A DNA stretch of 64,000 nt from Devosia crocina (GTDB lineage: Bacteria; Pseudomonadota; Alphaproteobacteria; Rhizobiales; Devosiaceae). A model generated the notes under the pieces. That model worked only from the letters and a program-made list of their open reading frames with translations, did no database searches and had not been told where the DNA came from. The DNA lies in assembly GCF_900116545.1 (NCBI RefSeq), contig NZ_FPCK01000001.1:682001-746000 (forward strand). The letters run 5' to 3'. Made by a program: the position numbers and the translations under genes. Every line of letters starts with the position of its first letter. The first letter of the stretch is position 1. This document shows positions 19,028 through 29,913 of the stretch, in pieces.

Positions 19028-19557
19028 GAGGCGGTCTGGCTGTAGGTTTCGAGCGCCAGCCGAAAAGTCGCAAGGCTGGCAGCTATGATGGCGTCGTACC
19101 GCTCAGGCGGCGTTTTTTCTAGGATGGCAAGGAATTGCGGCCAACGTGCGGTGTCCCCAGCCTGGAGTGTCAGGTGCCGCGCGCCATGGTTTTCGCTCAT
19201 GCCGAGCGCCCTGGCGCGCTTGAGAAGAATGCGCGCGCCGACGCCTGAGCCTTCAAGCACATAGAAAGCGCCTATGGCACCATTTTCGTCGCTAAAATCG
19301 AATGGTGGCGCCGCTTGGACGTCAGGCAGGCGGCCGAGGTCGCGGAGATCTTCGCCAAGTGCTGGGGTGAGCGGGGTTACCTGCCAGAGTACAGATGATG
19401 GCAGGCGAGGCTCAATAGTGGACCGGAAGCGGTGAGTGTTAACAACGTAGTCCGCATAGCCCTCTTCGCTGGCAAACTCGCCGACTTGCTGATCCAACTG
19501 GTCGTGCAGGTCAGACGTTTCTGCCCTCAGGGCACTGCGAAGAGAGGCTTGGGCCAT
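19024..19557 (-). CDS. bphO: Biliverdin-producing heme oxygenase (BphO/HmuO-like)
   Basis: The 177-residue enzyme would open heme to biliverdin IX-alpha, the chromophore of the overlapping bacteriophytochrome. The proximal haem ligand region is TSDLHDQLD (His18), with distal-helix sequence YVLEGSGVGARIL typical of bacterial heme oxygenases around 95-107. GGAGACAAA precedes the ATG at 19557. It is somewhat short but within the BphO range. It reads divergently from exbB, so it could also be iron-linked, but the overlap with bphP makes a phytochrome role more likely. Confidence 0.92.
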   Translation of the reverse strand: MAQASLRSALRAETSDLHDQLDQQVGEFASEEGYADYVVNTHRFRSTIEPRLPSSVLWQVTPLTPALGEDLRDLGRLPDVQAAPPFDFSDENGAIGAFYVLEGSGVGARILLKRARALGMSENHGARHLTLQAGDTARWPQFLAILEKTPPERYDAIIAASLATFRLALETYSQTAS

Positions 19558-19778
19558 TTTGTCTCCAATTCGGTGTGACCATAGGCTGCGTCGCGTTGCC
19601 TTGTCATTTCAATATTTTACACGCAGCGTTAGCGAGTGAGAGCGCGGTGCGGCCTGTGAGTGATGCAGATAATGTTGACTTCTTGCGTCACCTTAAATAG
19701 GGCTGCGGCAGTTAATTGAGAAGCGGCACACGGTTAAGCACGGCGCTCGATCTTTCAACAGTGCTGCAGTGGCTGGAA

Positions 19779-20708
19779 ATGGCGGATCTTATGTTTTCCT
19801 TTGCTCGGGCAGGTATCTTGTTGATCTGCGCAACGCTTGCGCTTGCGACAGCCAGTTTCGCTCAGGACGCTGTTCCTTCGGCGCCCGAAACGATGGTCGA
19901 ATCGGTTGAACAGGCAGCGCCTCTCTCCACCTCCGTGCCGGAAGACACTTCCATCCCAACTCCGCAGCTCGAGCAGCCCTTGATTGAAACGGGGCTAGAA
20001 GGTCATGACATGTCGCCCTGGGGCATGTTCATGGCGGCCGATTATGTCGTGAAGGGCGTGATGATTGGCCTTGCTGCCGCGTCCGTCATAACGCTGATCA
20101 TCTGGGTTGCCAAAACCATGCAACTGTCGGGCGCGCGGGCTCAGGCGAACAAGGCATTGCGCGAGGTTGTCAAAGCGAGAACTCTCGCCGAGGTTGCCGG
20201 CATCATGGAAAAGCGGCGCGGTGTCGGCGCGGTGCTGGTCAAGGCGGCCGCCGAAGAGATCGAATCGTCCTCCGACCTAGCTGGACGCGTTGCGCCATCG
20301 GGCATCAAGGAACGTGTGTCATCGCGCCTGTCACGCATCGAGGTTGCCGCGGGGCGGCGCATGTCACGCAGCCTCGGTGTTTTGGCATCAGTGGGTTCAG
20401 TCGGCCCGTTCATCGGATTGTTTGGTACCGTCTGGGGCATCATGAACGCCTTTGTCGGCATAGCGGAGACGCAGACCACGAATCTCGCAGTGGTCGCGCC
20501 CGGCATCGCGGAGGCACTTCTAGCCACGGCCCTGGGCCTGGTGGCCGCTATCCCCGCCGTCATCATCTACAACGCCTTTGCTCGCTCGGTGACGGGATAC
20601 CGGCAATTGCTTGCCGATGTCTCAGCGGGGATCGAGCGCCTCGTGAGCCGGGACCTTGATCGGCTAGCCTTGGCAGGGCAGGCGCCCCTCGCGCGTGCGG
20701 CGGAGTAG
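19779..20708 (+). CDS. exbB: TonB-system energiser ExbB (MotA/TolQ/ExbB family)
   Basis: The roughly 309-residue inner-membrane protein has an N-terminal hydrophobic signal-like segment followed by a periplasmic extension (rich in E, P and S), then three membrane helices and the MotA/ExbB domain with [13 protein letters not shown] and the helix containing [13 protein letters not shown]. The long N-terminal extension is typical of alphaproteobacterial ExbB. I take ATG 19779; ATG 19791 and an upstream in-frame start at 19716 are alternatives and none has a strong ribosome binding site. It is followed 3 bp later by exbD. Confidence 0.9.
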   Translation: MADLMFSFARAGILLICATLALATASFAQDAVPSAPETMVESVEQAAPLSTSVPEDTSIPTPQLEQPLIETGLEGHDMSPWGMFMAADYVVKGVMIGLAAASVITLIIWVAKTMQLSGARAQANKALREVVKARTLAEVAGIMEKRRGVGAVLVKAAAEEIESSSDLAGRVAPSGIKERVSSRLSRIEVAAGRRMSRSLGVLASVGSVGPFIGLFGTVWGIMNAFVGIAETQTTNLAVVAPGIAEALLATALGLVAAIPAVIIYNAFARSVTGYRQLLADVSAGIERLVSRDLDRLALAGQAPLARAAE

Positions 20709-20711
20709 ATC

Positions 20712-21169
20712 ATGGCTGGCGGTATTCGCGAAAGTTCGGGTGACGAACTCGATGTCAATCACGAGATCAATGTCACCCCATTCATCGATGTGATGCTGGT
20801 GCTGCTGATCATCTTCATGGTCGCTGCGCCGCTGGCAACGGTGGATGTCAATGTCGATCTGCCGGTGTCGAACGCTACGCCTGCGCCGCGTCCGGAAGAG
20901 CCGCTGTTCGTTACTCTCAGGGATGACCTGACACTGGCAATCGGCAATGATGACGTGGCCCGCGAAGGCATCGCAGCGGCGCTAGACCAGATAACGGAAG
21001 GCGACCGAGAAACGCGTGTATTCGTGCGGGCGGATGCTGCAGTCGCCTACGGAGAGTTGATGGAGGTGATGAACCTCCTGCGGTCCTCGGGCTATGTGCG
21101 CATCGCCCTGGTCGGGCTCGAAACTGCCAATGCTGTGCCTCCGCCAGCTCAAGGCAACCAGGTCTCGCC

Positions 21170-21173
<4 letters not shown>
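20712..21173 (+). CDS. exbD: TonB-system protein ExbD
   Basis: The 153-residue protein has a short cytoplasmic N-terminus, one membrane helix containing the essential Asp in TPFIDVMLVLLIIFM (about residues 22-36), and a periplasmic C-terminal domain. With ExbB it forms the proton-driven motor that energises TonB. It overlaps tonB by ATGA at 21170, completing an exbB-exbD-tonB operon. Confidence 0.93.
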
Positions 21174-22245
<1,072 letters not shown>

Positions 22246-22258
<13 letters not shown>

Positions 22259-22968
22259 GCGGATGCCCCGATAAGGGCTATGTAGTTTTCGAGAACGGAA
22301 GCGGTGCGTTGGCGGCGGGGTGTCGGCAGCGCGATGTCCGCCACGATGGTCGCCGGGCGGCCGGCAAGCAACAGCACACGATCGGCAAGACGCGCAGCGT
22401 CTTCGGCGATATGGGTCACAAGCAGCGTCGTTGGGGCGCTTTGGTCCAGAAGCGTGCTCAGGACGTCATGCATTTCTTCGACCAGCTCTCGGTCGAGCGA
22501 CACGAATGGTTCATCGAGCAGCAATAGCCCGGAATTGAGCGCCATGGCGCGCGCGAGGGCCACACGGCGCTGCATGCCGCCCGAGAGCTGATGGGGGAAA
22601 AGATCGGCGCTGTCGATCATGCCAGTTCGTGCCAGCGCCGCGCGTGCCTCGTTTCCGGACATCTCCTGGCCCGCAGTCTGCACATTGTCGAACGCAGTCA
22701 GCCAGGGGAGGAGACGTGGATCTTGAAAGACGAAGCCTGGGGGCGGGGACAGCTTGGCTTGTGTGCCATCGATGAGGATCGATCCCTCGAACACGGGGTC
22801 GATGCCGGCAATGAGCCGCAGCAGGGTCGATTTGCCGATGCCCGAGGGGCCAAGAATGGCGGTGACGCTCCCGGCTGCGATCGCGACGTTGAAGTCGCGG
22901 AAGATTGGCTCGCCGTTCCTAAAACTCTTGATCGCGACAGTGACGTTCAGATCGGGGCCGGGCGCCAT
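22246..22968 (-). CDS. NitT/TauT-family ABC transporter ATPase (SsuB/TauB type)
   Basis: The 240-residue ATPase has Walker A GPSGIGKST (about 40-48), signature LSGGMQRRVALARA and Walker B LLLLDEPFVSLD, typical of nitrate/sulfonate/taurine importers. It overlaps the permease gene upstream by 22 bp, so the two are coupled. It is the last gene of a four-gene leftward operon with a sorbosone-dehydrogenase-like protein. The imported solute cannot be assigned. Confidence 0.9.
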
Positions 22969-23672
22969 CGCAGCACTCTCCTCTCTACCGGACGCAGCAC
23001 GGCATATTCAAAGCACAGCACGACGAGGATAAAGGCTGTCGTATAGGCGAGAATGCCGGTGATATCGAAGAACTGGAACATGAGGCTGACGCGATAGCCT
23101 ACGCCGCCGTCGCTGCCGAGCACTTCGAAGACCAGCACGATCTTCCAGATCAGGGACAGGCCCGTGCGGGCTGCGGCGAGGATGAAGGGCACGAGTTGCG
23201 GCACGAAGATAAGCCGCAAACGCCTGGTGAACGACCAGCGCATGGCGCGGCCCAGTTCGTCATAGTCAGCGGAAAAGCCCCGCACGCCTTCGCGTATGGT
23301 GGCAGCTACGAGCGGCAGTTTGTTGATGACCACGGCCGATATGAGTGCGATCTCGGTGAGGCCGAGCCAGATATAGAGCACAATGGCCACGACGATGGCC
23401 GGCAGGTTGAGGCCAACGAGCAGCCAGCTCGAGAGCAGCCGGTCGAGCGCCGGCAATCGGCCGAGACAGATCCCCAATGCGGTGCCCAGAGCCATGGCGC
23501 AGAGGAAGGCAGCGCCTGCACGGAAGAGCGTTTTGCCCAGATCCGGCAGGAGATTGGCATTCTGCGCCAGATCGACGATTTCGCTTCCCACTGCAAGAGG
23601 GGTGGGGAAGAGCCGGTGGGCCAGCACCATTGCGAGAGCCTGCCAAACGGCAAGAAGCAGCGGAAAGGACAA
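22947..23672 (-). CDS. NitT/TauT-family ABC transporter permease
   Basis: The 241-residue inner-membrane protein has about six hydrophobic segments and a BPD_transp_1 EAA loop near 125-150 (EGVRGFSADYDELGRAMRW). The only standard start is TTG at 23672; sequence upstream in this frame also reads like a permease N-terminus (QWLEAL) but has no ATG or GTG, so the true start is uncertain. It follows the substrate-binding protein gene by 47 bp. Confidence 0.85.
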   Translation of the reverse strand: MSFPLLLAVWQALAMVLAHRLFPTPLAVGSEIVDLAQNANLLPDLGKTLFRAGAAFLCAMALGTALGICLGRLPALDRLLSSWLLVGLNLPAIVVAIVLYIWLGLTEIALISAVVINKLPLVAATIREGVRGFSADYDELGRAMRWSFTRRLRLIFVPQLVPFILAAARTGLSLIWKIVLVFEVLGSDGGVGYRVSLMFQFFDITGILAYTTAFILVVLCFEYAVLRPVERRVLRWRPAPI

Positions 23673-23719
23673 AGCCTCGAGCCATTGAAGGCCAACGCGG
23701 CGCTCACCTTGCTGGACCG

Positions 23720-24706
23720 CTATTTGCGGTATCCTTTCCAGAACGTGCCGGGCGCCAAATGGGGGCTCTCGCCCACGACATCGTTGCCGCCATATTGGCC
23801 GAGGAGAGCGAAGGTCTTTGCGGCAGCGCTGACATCGTCGGGATCGTAGGAGGTGACGATGCCCTCGCGGTAGTCATCGCGCAGTTGCACAAAGAGCGGC
23901 TGATCGCCTGCAGCACCCATCAGCTCCTGCAGACCGGTCCAGACATCATCCTCGTTAAGCAGCACGGATTTGGCTGCGAAAGAGGCGTCGAGAAATGCGG
24001 TGATGGCTTCGGTCTTGCCGGAGGCGGTGTCCTCGGTAAAGGTCCAACCCAGGAGCGGTGGCTGTTCGGCTATGCCAAGCTCATCGAGCATGGTTTTGAC
24101 GGAGATGATCTCGGCCATTTCCGCGGCCTTGGCGCGCGCATTCCACTGCCAGAAGTTCAATCCTGCCGCGACGCCGCCTGAGCCGAGCAGTTCATTGATA
24201 AGAGGCGGAGCGCCGAAACGCGCTTCGGCATCTTCGGTCAGGCTCTTACCCGTGCGGCTTTCGTAGAGGGCCTGGAGAATGATCCAGCTCTTGTCCGCGG
24301 GCCCACCGGCAACGCCGATGGTTTCGCCCTCGAGATCCTCGACCGTCTCAATGTTTGAGTCTGCAGGCACCATGAGTCCTCCGACCGTCAGCGAGTGCGG
24401 TACGAGAGTCAGCATATTCCCAAGGCTGCGTTGGGCCGAAACCCAGACGAAATCGGACAGGATCACGTCGACCGCTCCGGTCTGGAGCGCAATCTGCCCG
24501 GCCCGGCTATCGGCGACATAGCGGATGTCGAGGAAAAGGTCACGGTCCCCGTCGAGGCCGAGTGTCTTGATGGTCTCTATCTCCCACTGCACGGTGCCGC
24601 TTTCCTGGACGCCGACCGTCAGGGATAGCGAGCCTTCCGCCAAGGCATGGGCGAAGCCCAGCGCCGCCATGAAGGCGGCTCCGGAAAGTGGTTTAGACAA
24701 CTGCAT
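23720..24706 (-). CDS. NitT/TauT-family ABC substrate-binding protein (NMT1/SsuA-like)
   Basis: The 328-residue protein starts with a likely signal peptide (MQLSKPLSGAAFMAALGFAHALA). I chose ATG 24706 because the signal peptide begins there and it lies 4 bp after the upstream stop; a longer in-frame start would overlap the dehydrogenase. The body shows the SsuA/NMT1 pattern: GVQESGTVQWEIETIK, QTGAVDVILSDFVWVSAQR and VEDLEGETIGVAGGPADKSW. It probably delivers a small organic anion or cofactor-like molecule to the permease. Operon linkage to a quinoprotein-type dehydrogenase is the only clue to substrate. Confidence 0.88.
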   Translation of the reverse strand: MQLSKPLSGAAFMAALGFAHALAEGSLSLTVGVQESGTVQWEIETIKTLGLDGDRDLFLDIRYVADSRAGQIALQTGAVDVILSDFVWVSAQRSLGNMLTLVPHSLTVGGLMVPADSNIETVEDLEGETIGVAGGPADKSWIILQALYESRTGKSLTEDAEARFGAPPLINELLGSGGVAAGLNFWQWNARAKAAEMAEIISVKTMLDELGIAEQPPLLGWTFTEDTASGKTEAITAFLDASFAAKSVLLNEDDVWTGLQELMGAAGDQPLFVQLRDDYREGIVTSYDPDDVSAAAKTFALLGQYGGNDVVGESPHLAPGTFWKGYRK

Positions 24707-24710
24707 GGTC

Positions 24711-26009
24711 TCAGGCGCCGGTGACGCGCCAGATGACATCGCCGACGTCATCGGCCATCAACAACGCACCATCGCTTGCCACGGCAACGCCGACCGGACG
24801 TCCGTAGGAATGCTTCTCGTCTTCCGAGAGGAAGCCGGTGAGAATGTCACGTGGAAGGCCGACAGGCTTGCCGTTCTCGAACGCCACAAAGGTTAATTTA
24901 TAGCCGCTCAGCTTGCTGCGGTTCCACGAGCCATGCTGGCCGATGGCCATGCCGGCGGGGAAGCCGGGAAGCGTGCCTTCTGGAACCCAGGCAAGCCCAA
25001 GCGAGGCGGTGTGGCCACCCAGAGCGAAATCAGGGTGGTCCTGCGATGCTGCTGGATGCGCGGGACTTTGTTCGACGCGATCATCGACCACGCCCCAATA
25101 AGAATAGGGCCAGCCATAAAAGCCGCCATCGCGAACTGAGGTCAGATAATCCGGCGGGGTTTCGTCACCGAGGCCGTCGCGCTCGTTGATCACGGTCCAG
25201 AGCGTATCGGTAGCCGGCTCCCAGGCCATGCCCACGGGATTGCGCAGGCCCGCGCCATAGATGCGCGATGTGCCGGAGGCGATATCGTATTCATGGATGC
25301 AGGCGCGGTTTTCTTCGGCTGCCATGCCGGCATCGCCGATATTGCTGAGCGAGCCGACAGCGACATAGATCTTGCTGCCGTCCTTGCTGGCGATGAGGTT
25401 TCGCGTCCAATGGCCACCGGGAACAAGGTCCATCAGCTTGCGGCCTGGTGCGGTGATCCGTGTCGCTGCGGGATCATAGGGATAGGCGAGCAGAGCGTCG
25501 CTGGCGCCGACATAGAGCGTGTCGCCGATCAGGGCCATACCATAGGGCTGGCGAACGTTTTCGATATAGGCAAAGCGCTGTTCGGCAACGCCGTCGCCAT
25601 CGGCATCCCGAAGCAGGGTGACGCGATTGGGGCTCGTGCCGGAGGCGCGGGCGCGCTGCATGGTCACGGACATGGCGTGATCGAAAAGGCTTGAGGGCTT
25701 GCCCGATTCCCCCATGGATTCAGCAACCAGCACATCGCCATTGGGCAACACATAGACCTGCCGGGGATGATCGAGCCCCTTGGCGAAGGCATTGACCTTG
25801 AGGCCGGCTGCCGCGGTGGGCTTGTGGTCGCCTTCCCAGCCCTTGGCCGTCGGCATTTTCAAGGTGGGAATGCTGCCCTGCGCCTTCGGGGCGGGAATGG
25901 CGGGGGCGGAGCCATAGACTGGCGACTTGTTCTCGCCGCCGTGACGGACAGCTACGGCTACTGCACCGACAGCAGCAACGAACTGGGCGAAAAGAGAATT
26001 GGCGTTCAT
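24711..26009 (-). CDS. Glucose/sorbosone dehydrogenase-like six-bladed propeller protein
   Basis: The 432-residue protein has an N-terminal hydrophobic segment (MNANSLFAQFVAAVGAVAVAV), probably an export signal or anchor, then a GSDH-type beta-propeller: HPRQVYVLPNGDVLVAE, PGGHWTRN, GLRNPVGMAW, GQHGSWNRS and YGRPVGVAV. Related soluble quinoproteins use PQQ to oxidise sugars in the periplasm. ATG 26009 is preferred because the signal begins there; a longer frame to 26105 adds an unlikely Arg-rich leader. It is the first gene of the operon with the NitT/TauT-type importer. No pqq synthesis genes are in the window. Confidence 0.85.
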   Translation of the reverse strand: MNANSLFAQFVAAVGAVAVAVRHGGENKSPVYGSAPAIPAPKAQGSIPTLKMPTAKGWEGDHKPTAAAGLKVNAFAKGLDHPRQVYVLPNGDVLVAESMGESGKPSSLFDHAMSVTMQRARASGTSPNRVTLLRDADGDGVAEQRFAYIENVRQPYGMALIGDTLYVGASDALLAYPYDPAATRITAPGRKLMDLVPGGHWTRNLIASKDGSKIYVAVGSLSNIGDAGMAAEENRACIHEYDIASGTSRIYGAGLRNPVGMAWEPATDTLWTVINERDGLGDETPPDYLTSVRDGGFYGWPYSYWGVVDDRVEQSPAHPAASQDHPDFALGGHTASLGLAWVPEGTLPGFPAGMAIGQHGSWNRSKLSGYKLTFVAFENGKPVGLPRDILTGFLSEDEKHSYGRPVGVAVASDGALLMADDVGDVIWRVTGA

Positions 26010-26194
26010 GGAAACATCTCGGCGGCAGGTATGGAAGCGAGCAGAGCACCTTCTTAACACGCTGCGGACCAGGGGAAAGCTCCCAATCCGGCTTTTCAGC
26101 GCCATGAGGCGATAAGTGGTGATGCTTCGGCCTGTGAAACCTTGGATTTACCCCTTGATGCGCATGATGGTGCCCTCTGGAGCGGGGAGGTTCC

Positions 26195-26512
26195 ATGATA
26201 TGGCCATTGGCTGCCGCCCTTTGTGCGGGACTTCTGTCGCTTGCTGGATGCAGCGCCGGCGAACAGCCGTTGATCGCGGGCGGGCCGACGCCGACCGAGG
26301 CGATCGATGCCATGCTCGACGATATCCGCATCCTCGACCTGAACCAGGCAATCAATGAGGATCATGTGAGGCTCGACGCCACCGACTGCGCCCGCCACCC
26401 CAATGGCGTCGTCACCTGCCACGTAAGGCTCTACTCGCTGGGCCGGGGGTGGTCCGCCCCAAGCGTGGGGCGGTTCACCAAGGCTCAGGACACCTGGAGC
26501 TTCGACTTTTAA
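26195..26512 (+). CDS. Small lipoprotein, hypothetical
   Basis: This 105-residue protein has a short signal peptide ending in a lipobox LAGC (Cys about residue 19), so it should be lipid-anchored in the envelope. The ATG at 26195 follows a strong GGGGAGG site. Two Cys (in TDCARHPNGVVTCHV) could form a disulphide. It ends 6 bp before the convergent rhamnosidase stop. I do not recognise a family for the mature domain. Confidence 0.75.
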   Translation: MIWPLAAALCAGLLSLAGCSAGEQPLIAGGPTPTEAIDAMLDDIRILDLNQAINEDHVRLDATDCARHPNGVVTCHVRLYSLGRGWSAPSVGRFTKAQDTWSFDF

Positions 26513-26518
26513 GCGGGA

Positions 26519-29167
26519 TCAACCCTGCCGCACGAGAGTGAAGGCGTGGATGCCAGAGGCCAGCGCAGCGGGCATTGACGGTGCTGTCCAACCTTGAGGC
26601 AACTCGATGCTGGCCGTACAATTGGGCGGAATGGTTGCGGTCCATTCGACGGTTTCGGAATCGAGCATGGTCCAATGGCTGGCGAAGGTGCCTCTATGGG
26701 CGCGGTATTCCGCTTTGCAATGCCCGAGTCGCTGATCGAAGATCGGGCGCAGGCGCACCTTTTTATAGCCCGGCTCCCGCTCGTCCCAATCGATTCCCGC
26801 GATGCGCGCCCAGATCCATTCTCCCACAGCGCCATAGGCATAGTGATTGAACGAGTTCATGTTGACGCTCTGGAAGCCGCGCTCGGGAGTCCAGCCGTCC
26901 CAGCGCTCCCAGATGGTCGTGGCGCCCTGAGCGATGGAAAAGCCCCAGCTGGGATAGGTGTCCTTGAGCAGCAATTCCAGCGCGAGGTCGGTCGCCCCGA
27001 TATCGGTCAGCACCGGACAGAGATGGCGCACGCCGAGGAAACCGGTCTGGAGGTGACCGCCGGCCGCCTCGATCAATTCGACGAGCCACTTTGCCGCCTG
27101 TTGGCGATTAGCTTCAGGGAGAATGCCGAAATCGAGGGCCAGGAGATAGGCGGTCTGGGTGTCGCCGGACAGCCGGCCATCTTCGCCCACAAACTCGGCA
27201 TGGAAGGCCTGCGCGATCGAGCGCGAGAGTTGTGCATAACGCGCGCTGTCGGTCGTACGGCCGAGGACCTCTGCCAGTCGTGCCATCAGGTCAGCAACGC
27301 GATACCAGTAGGCTGTGGCCACCAGCGTTCGATCGGACGTCGGGCCGACACTCAGCCAGTCGCCATAATTGTTGTAGACCGCGTTGCGGCGGATGAAGTC
27401 GGGATTGGGCCGGCCAATATGGTCCATCCAGGCCTCGAAGGCAGGGAAGAAGCGCTCGACGAGATCGCGGTCGGCGTAGCGGAGCCAGTGATCCCAGGCC
27501 ATGATGATGGGACCATCTCCCCAGGCGGGAGCGCCGGGCTGCGGGGTCAGACGATAGGGGTTGAGCGGCTTGGTGGGCGCGACATCGGGAAAGGCGCCAT
27601 CGGAAGATTGTCCATCCCGCAAGTCCAGCATCCATTTGGTCAGGAAGGCAGAGACATCCATGAAATAGCCGGCGGTGCGCCAGAAGACCTGGGCATCCGC
27701 GGACCAGCCATAGCGCTCGTCGCGCTGCGGACAGTCGGTGGGCACGGACAGGAAGTTATCGCGCTGGCTCCAGAAGATGTTGGAGAGGAGCTGGTTGACC
27801 TGCGGGTGGCCGGTTTCGATGGAGCCGGTGACCGGCGTGTCGGTCTGGATGGCGATGCCCGTGAGTTCGATCTCCGCAGGGGAAATGCCCTCGGGCAGGG
27901 TGACCTCGACATAGCGGAAGCCATGGAAGGTGAAGCGGGGCTTGAACGTCTCCGTGCCGCGGCCCGAAGCAATAAAGATGTCGGTCGCAACGGCGTGGCG
28001 CAGATTGGCGACATAGAGTTCGCCATCGCCATCGAGCACTTCGGCATGACGCAGAGTGAAGCGGGCGCCTTCCGTTCCGGTAGCCGTGAGCGCACAATAA
28101 CCAGCAATATTCTGCTTGAGATCGAAGATCGCAGCGCCACAGCGGGCTCGGTGAAGGAAGGTCGCGGGCAGGGTTGCAACTTCGCGGGCGGGCTGCACAC
28201 GGGCCGCGTCCACCTGCGGTGCACGAGGATCGGGCGTAAACACTTCCACCGGCTGCCATCCGGACTGCACCCCAGGCGCCGTCGCCCAATCGGGCCGCTC
28301 GAGCCGGGCATCGTACATTTCGCCCATCAGGAAGTCGGAATAGCAGATGGGGCCCTGACGGGTTTGCCAATGTTCGTCCGAGCGCACGATCATGCTCGAG
28401 CCATCGGCAAAGTGCAGATGCAGCTGGCAGAAAAGGGCAGGGCGCCCACCATAATGGTTGCCGGCGCGGCGTTGATTGTGTCCAACGCGGCCCGAATACC
28501 AGCCTTCGCCCAAGATGGCGCCCAGCACGTTGTCTCCCTCGACAACATGCTCGGTCACATCATGGACCTGATATTCGATGCGCTGGTGATAATCGGTCCA
28601 GCCCGGCGCCATCACATGGTCGCCGATGCGCTTGCCATTGAGATAGGCTTCGTAAAGGCCGAGCGCGGTGACATAGAGCGTGGCGCGAACAGGTTCGCCG
28701 GGCGTTGCAAAGCTGCGGCGCAGATAATCTGCCGGGCGCGCCTGCCAGCGATTGTCATAGGCATTGTCCGCCGGTACTTCGCGGCCGGCCGGGAGAACGA
28801 AATAGCGGGCGATCCACTCGGCCTGCCAATCGTCGGAGCGAAGGCCAGTGAAGATCAGGGCAGGGTCGGAAATCTCGCTGGGGCGGTCGGCTTCGTCCCA
28901 AACCTGCACGGTCCAGGACAGAACCCGGTCGCTGCCAAGCGGCTCACCGCCATAAGGAACAAGCTGCGTCTCGCCCGAAAGGACCTTGCCCGTATCCCAC
29001 ATTGCTTCGCCCGAGCCTTGGTCGGTGACGCGCAGCCGATAGGCCAACTGCTGCTGTCCCATGCCATCTCCGGCGAGCGCCCAGCCGAAACGGGGGATAG
29101 GACCATTGAGGCCAGAGACGGTGGCAAGATGTTCGCAGCGAAGGTCGATGGGCCGCAAATGGGGCAT
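26519..29167 (-). CDS. GH78 alpha-L-rhamnosidase
   Basis: The 882-residue enzyme hydrolyses terminal alpha-L-rhamnosyl bonds. It shows the GH78 order: N-terminal beta domains (with YEAYLNGKRIGDHVMAPGWTDY around 180-200 and a carbohydrate-binding region), a helical (alpha/alpha)6 catalytic barrel containing DCPQRDERYGWSADA (the acidic residues of DER and D are catalytic-region markers), and a C-terminal beta domain. There is no signal peptide, so it acts in the cytoplasm on imported oligosaccharides. It lies 27 bp downstream of the GntR gene in the same orientation, in an operon with the DapA-family enzyme. Confidence 0.93.
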   Translation of the reverse strand: MPHLRPIDLRCEHLATVSGLNGPIPRFGWALAGDGMGQQQLAYRLRVTDQGSGEAMWDTGKVLSGETQLVPYGGEPLGSDRVLSWTVQVWDEADRPSEISDPALIFTGLRSDDWQAEWIARYFVLPAGREVPADNAYDNRWQARPADYLRRSFATPGEPVRATLYVTALGLYEAYLNGKRIGDHVMAPGWTDYHQRIEYQVHDVTEHVVEGDNVLGAILGEGWYSGRVGHNQRRAGNHYGGRPALFCQLHLHFADGSSMIVRSDEHWQTRQGPICYSDFLMGEMYDARLERPDWATAPGVQSGWQPVEVFTPDPRAPQVDAARVQPAREVATLPATFLHRARCGAAIFDLKQNIAGYCALTATGTEGARFTLRHAEVLDGDGELYVANLRHAVATDIFIASGRGTETFKPRFTFHGFRYVEVTLPEGISPAEIELTGIAIQTDTPVTGSIETGHPQVNQLLSNIFWSQRDNFLSVPTDCPQRDERYGWSADAQVFWRTAGYFMDVSAFLTKWMLDLRDGQSSDGAFPDVAPTKPLNPYRLTPQPGAPAWGDGPIIMAWDHWLRYADRDLVERFFPAFEAWMDHIGRPNPDFIRRNAVYNNYGDWLSVGPTSDRTLVATAYWYRVADLMARLAEVLGRTTDSARYAQLSRSIAQAFHAEFVGEDGRLSGDTQTAYLLALDFGILPEANRQQAAKWLVELIEAAGGHLQTGFLGVRHLCPVLTDIGATDLALELLLKDTYPSWGFSIAQGATTIWERWDGWTPERGFQSVNMNSFNHYAYGAVGEWIWARIAGIDWDEREPGYKKVRLRPIFDQRLGHCKAEYRAHRGTFASHWTMLDSETVEWTATIPPNCTASIELPQGWTAPSMPAALASGIHAFTLVRQG

Positions 29168-29194
29168 GGAATAACCTCGTGGCCGAAGCCGGAT

Positions 29195-29878
29195 CTAGAG
29201 TTCGAGGGCGCGCTCGCGGGCATTCATCATGTGCCGGTCCATCGCATCGATGGCGGCATGGGCATCCCGGGCGCGAATGGCGGCGATGACCGCCAGATGA
29301 TCGGCAAAGGCGGCGGGCAACACGCCGGCCGACAGGGTTACGCGATCAAGCTTGATCAGGCGGATGCGGATGGCATTGACCGCATAGGCCTGGGTGAGAA
29401 GGTCGTTTTGCGTGGTGGCGATCAGAAGGGCGTGAAACCCGTCATCTACCTGCTGCCCGCGCTCGAAAAGGTCGGGCGTCGGATTGACCTTGACCTCTTC
29501 CATGATCGCGCGATGGAGGTTTTCCTGCTGATCGAGAGCCGCGTCATCGAGCTTGCGCACGGCGGTCAGCACCGCCTCGCGCTCAAAGGCCATCCGCATC
29601 TGAAAGGCCTGGCGGATCATGGAAAGGTCGATCTGGGTGATCTGGATGCCGCGCTGCGGCATCACCACCAGGAGGCCTTCGAATTGCAGCCGCGGCAAGA
29701 GTTCGCGCAGTGCGCCGATGGAAAGCCCGAGCAGGGCAACGAGTTCGCGTTGCGAAACGAACTGGCCCGGCCGCAGCCTTCCATCGAATAAAGCCTGCCG
29801 GAAACGCTCGTATGCGGCGCTCTTGACCGAACTGCGTTCAGCCGGCGCTTCGATGGTGGTCGTGTCACTGACCGGCAT
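29195..29878 (-). CDS. GntR-family (FCD/FadR-type) transcriptional regulator
   Basis: The 227-residue protein has an N-terminal winged HTH (about 15-80, with RPGQFVSQRELVALLGLSIGALRELLPRL) and a C-terminal helical FCD ligand-binding domain (about 90-215). Start ATG 29878 is preferred because GGGGAGGACTCGATC precedes it; an in-frame ATG at 29917 overlaps the upstream stop and cannot be excluded. It sits between the DapA-family gene and the rhamnosidase gene and likely controls them and the divergent TRAP genes. Candidate operator is the palindrome at 30834-30848. Confidence 0.88.
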   Translation of the reverse strand: MPVSDTTTIEAPAERSSVKSAAYERFRQALFDGRLRPGQFVSQRELVALLGLSIGALRELLPRLQFEGLLVVMPQRGIQITQIDLSMIRQAFQMRMAFEREAVLTAVRKLDDAALDQQENLHRAIMEEVKVNPTPDLFERGQQVDDGFHALLIATTQNDLLTQAYAVNAIRIRLIKLDRVTLSAGVLPAAFADHLAVIAAIRARDAHAAIDAMDRHMMNARERALEL

Positions 29879-29913
29879 GATCGAGTCCTCCCCTCTCTCC
29901 GCCGCCGCTTCCC

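Noticed and set aside
19675..19699. TTGACT followed by TTAAAT as an exbB promoter, possibly with an iron-regulated box
   Set aside because: The spacer is only 12-13 bp and I found no convincing Fur or Irr site.
26594..29791. Very long rightward open frame (over 1000 codons) opposite the rhamnosidase and GntR genes
   Set aside because: The opposite strand encodes clear GH78 and GntR proteins. The frame crosses two genes and their gap, and its translation is Arg/Gly/His-rich with no recognisable domain; it reflects high GC content.
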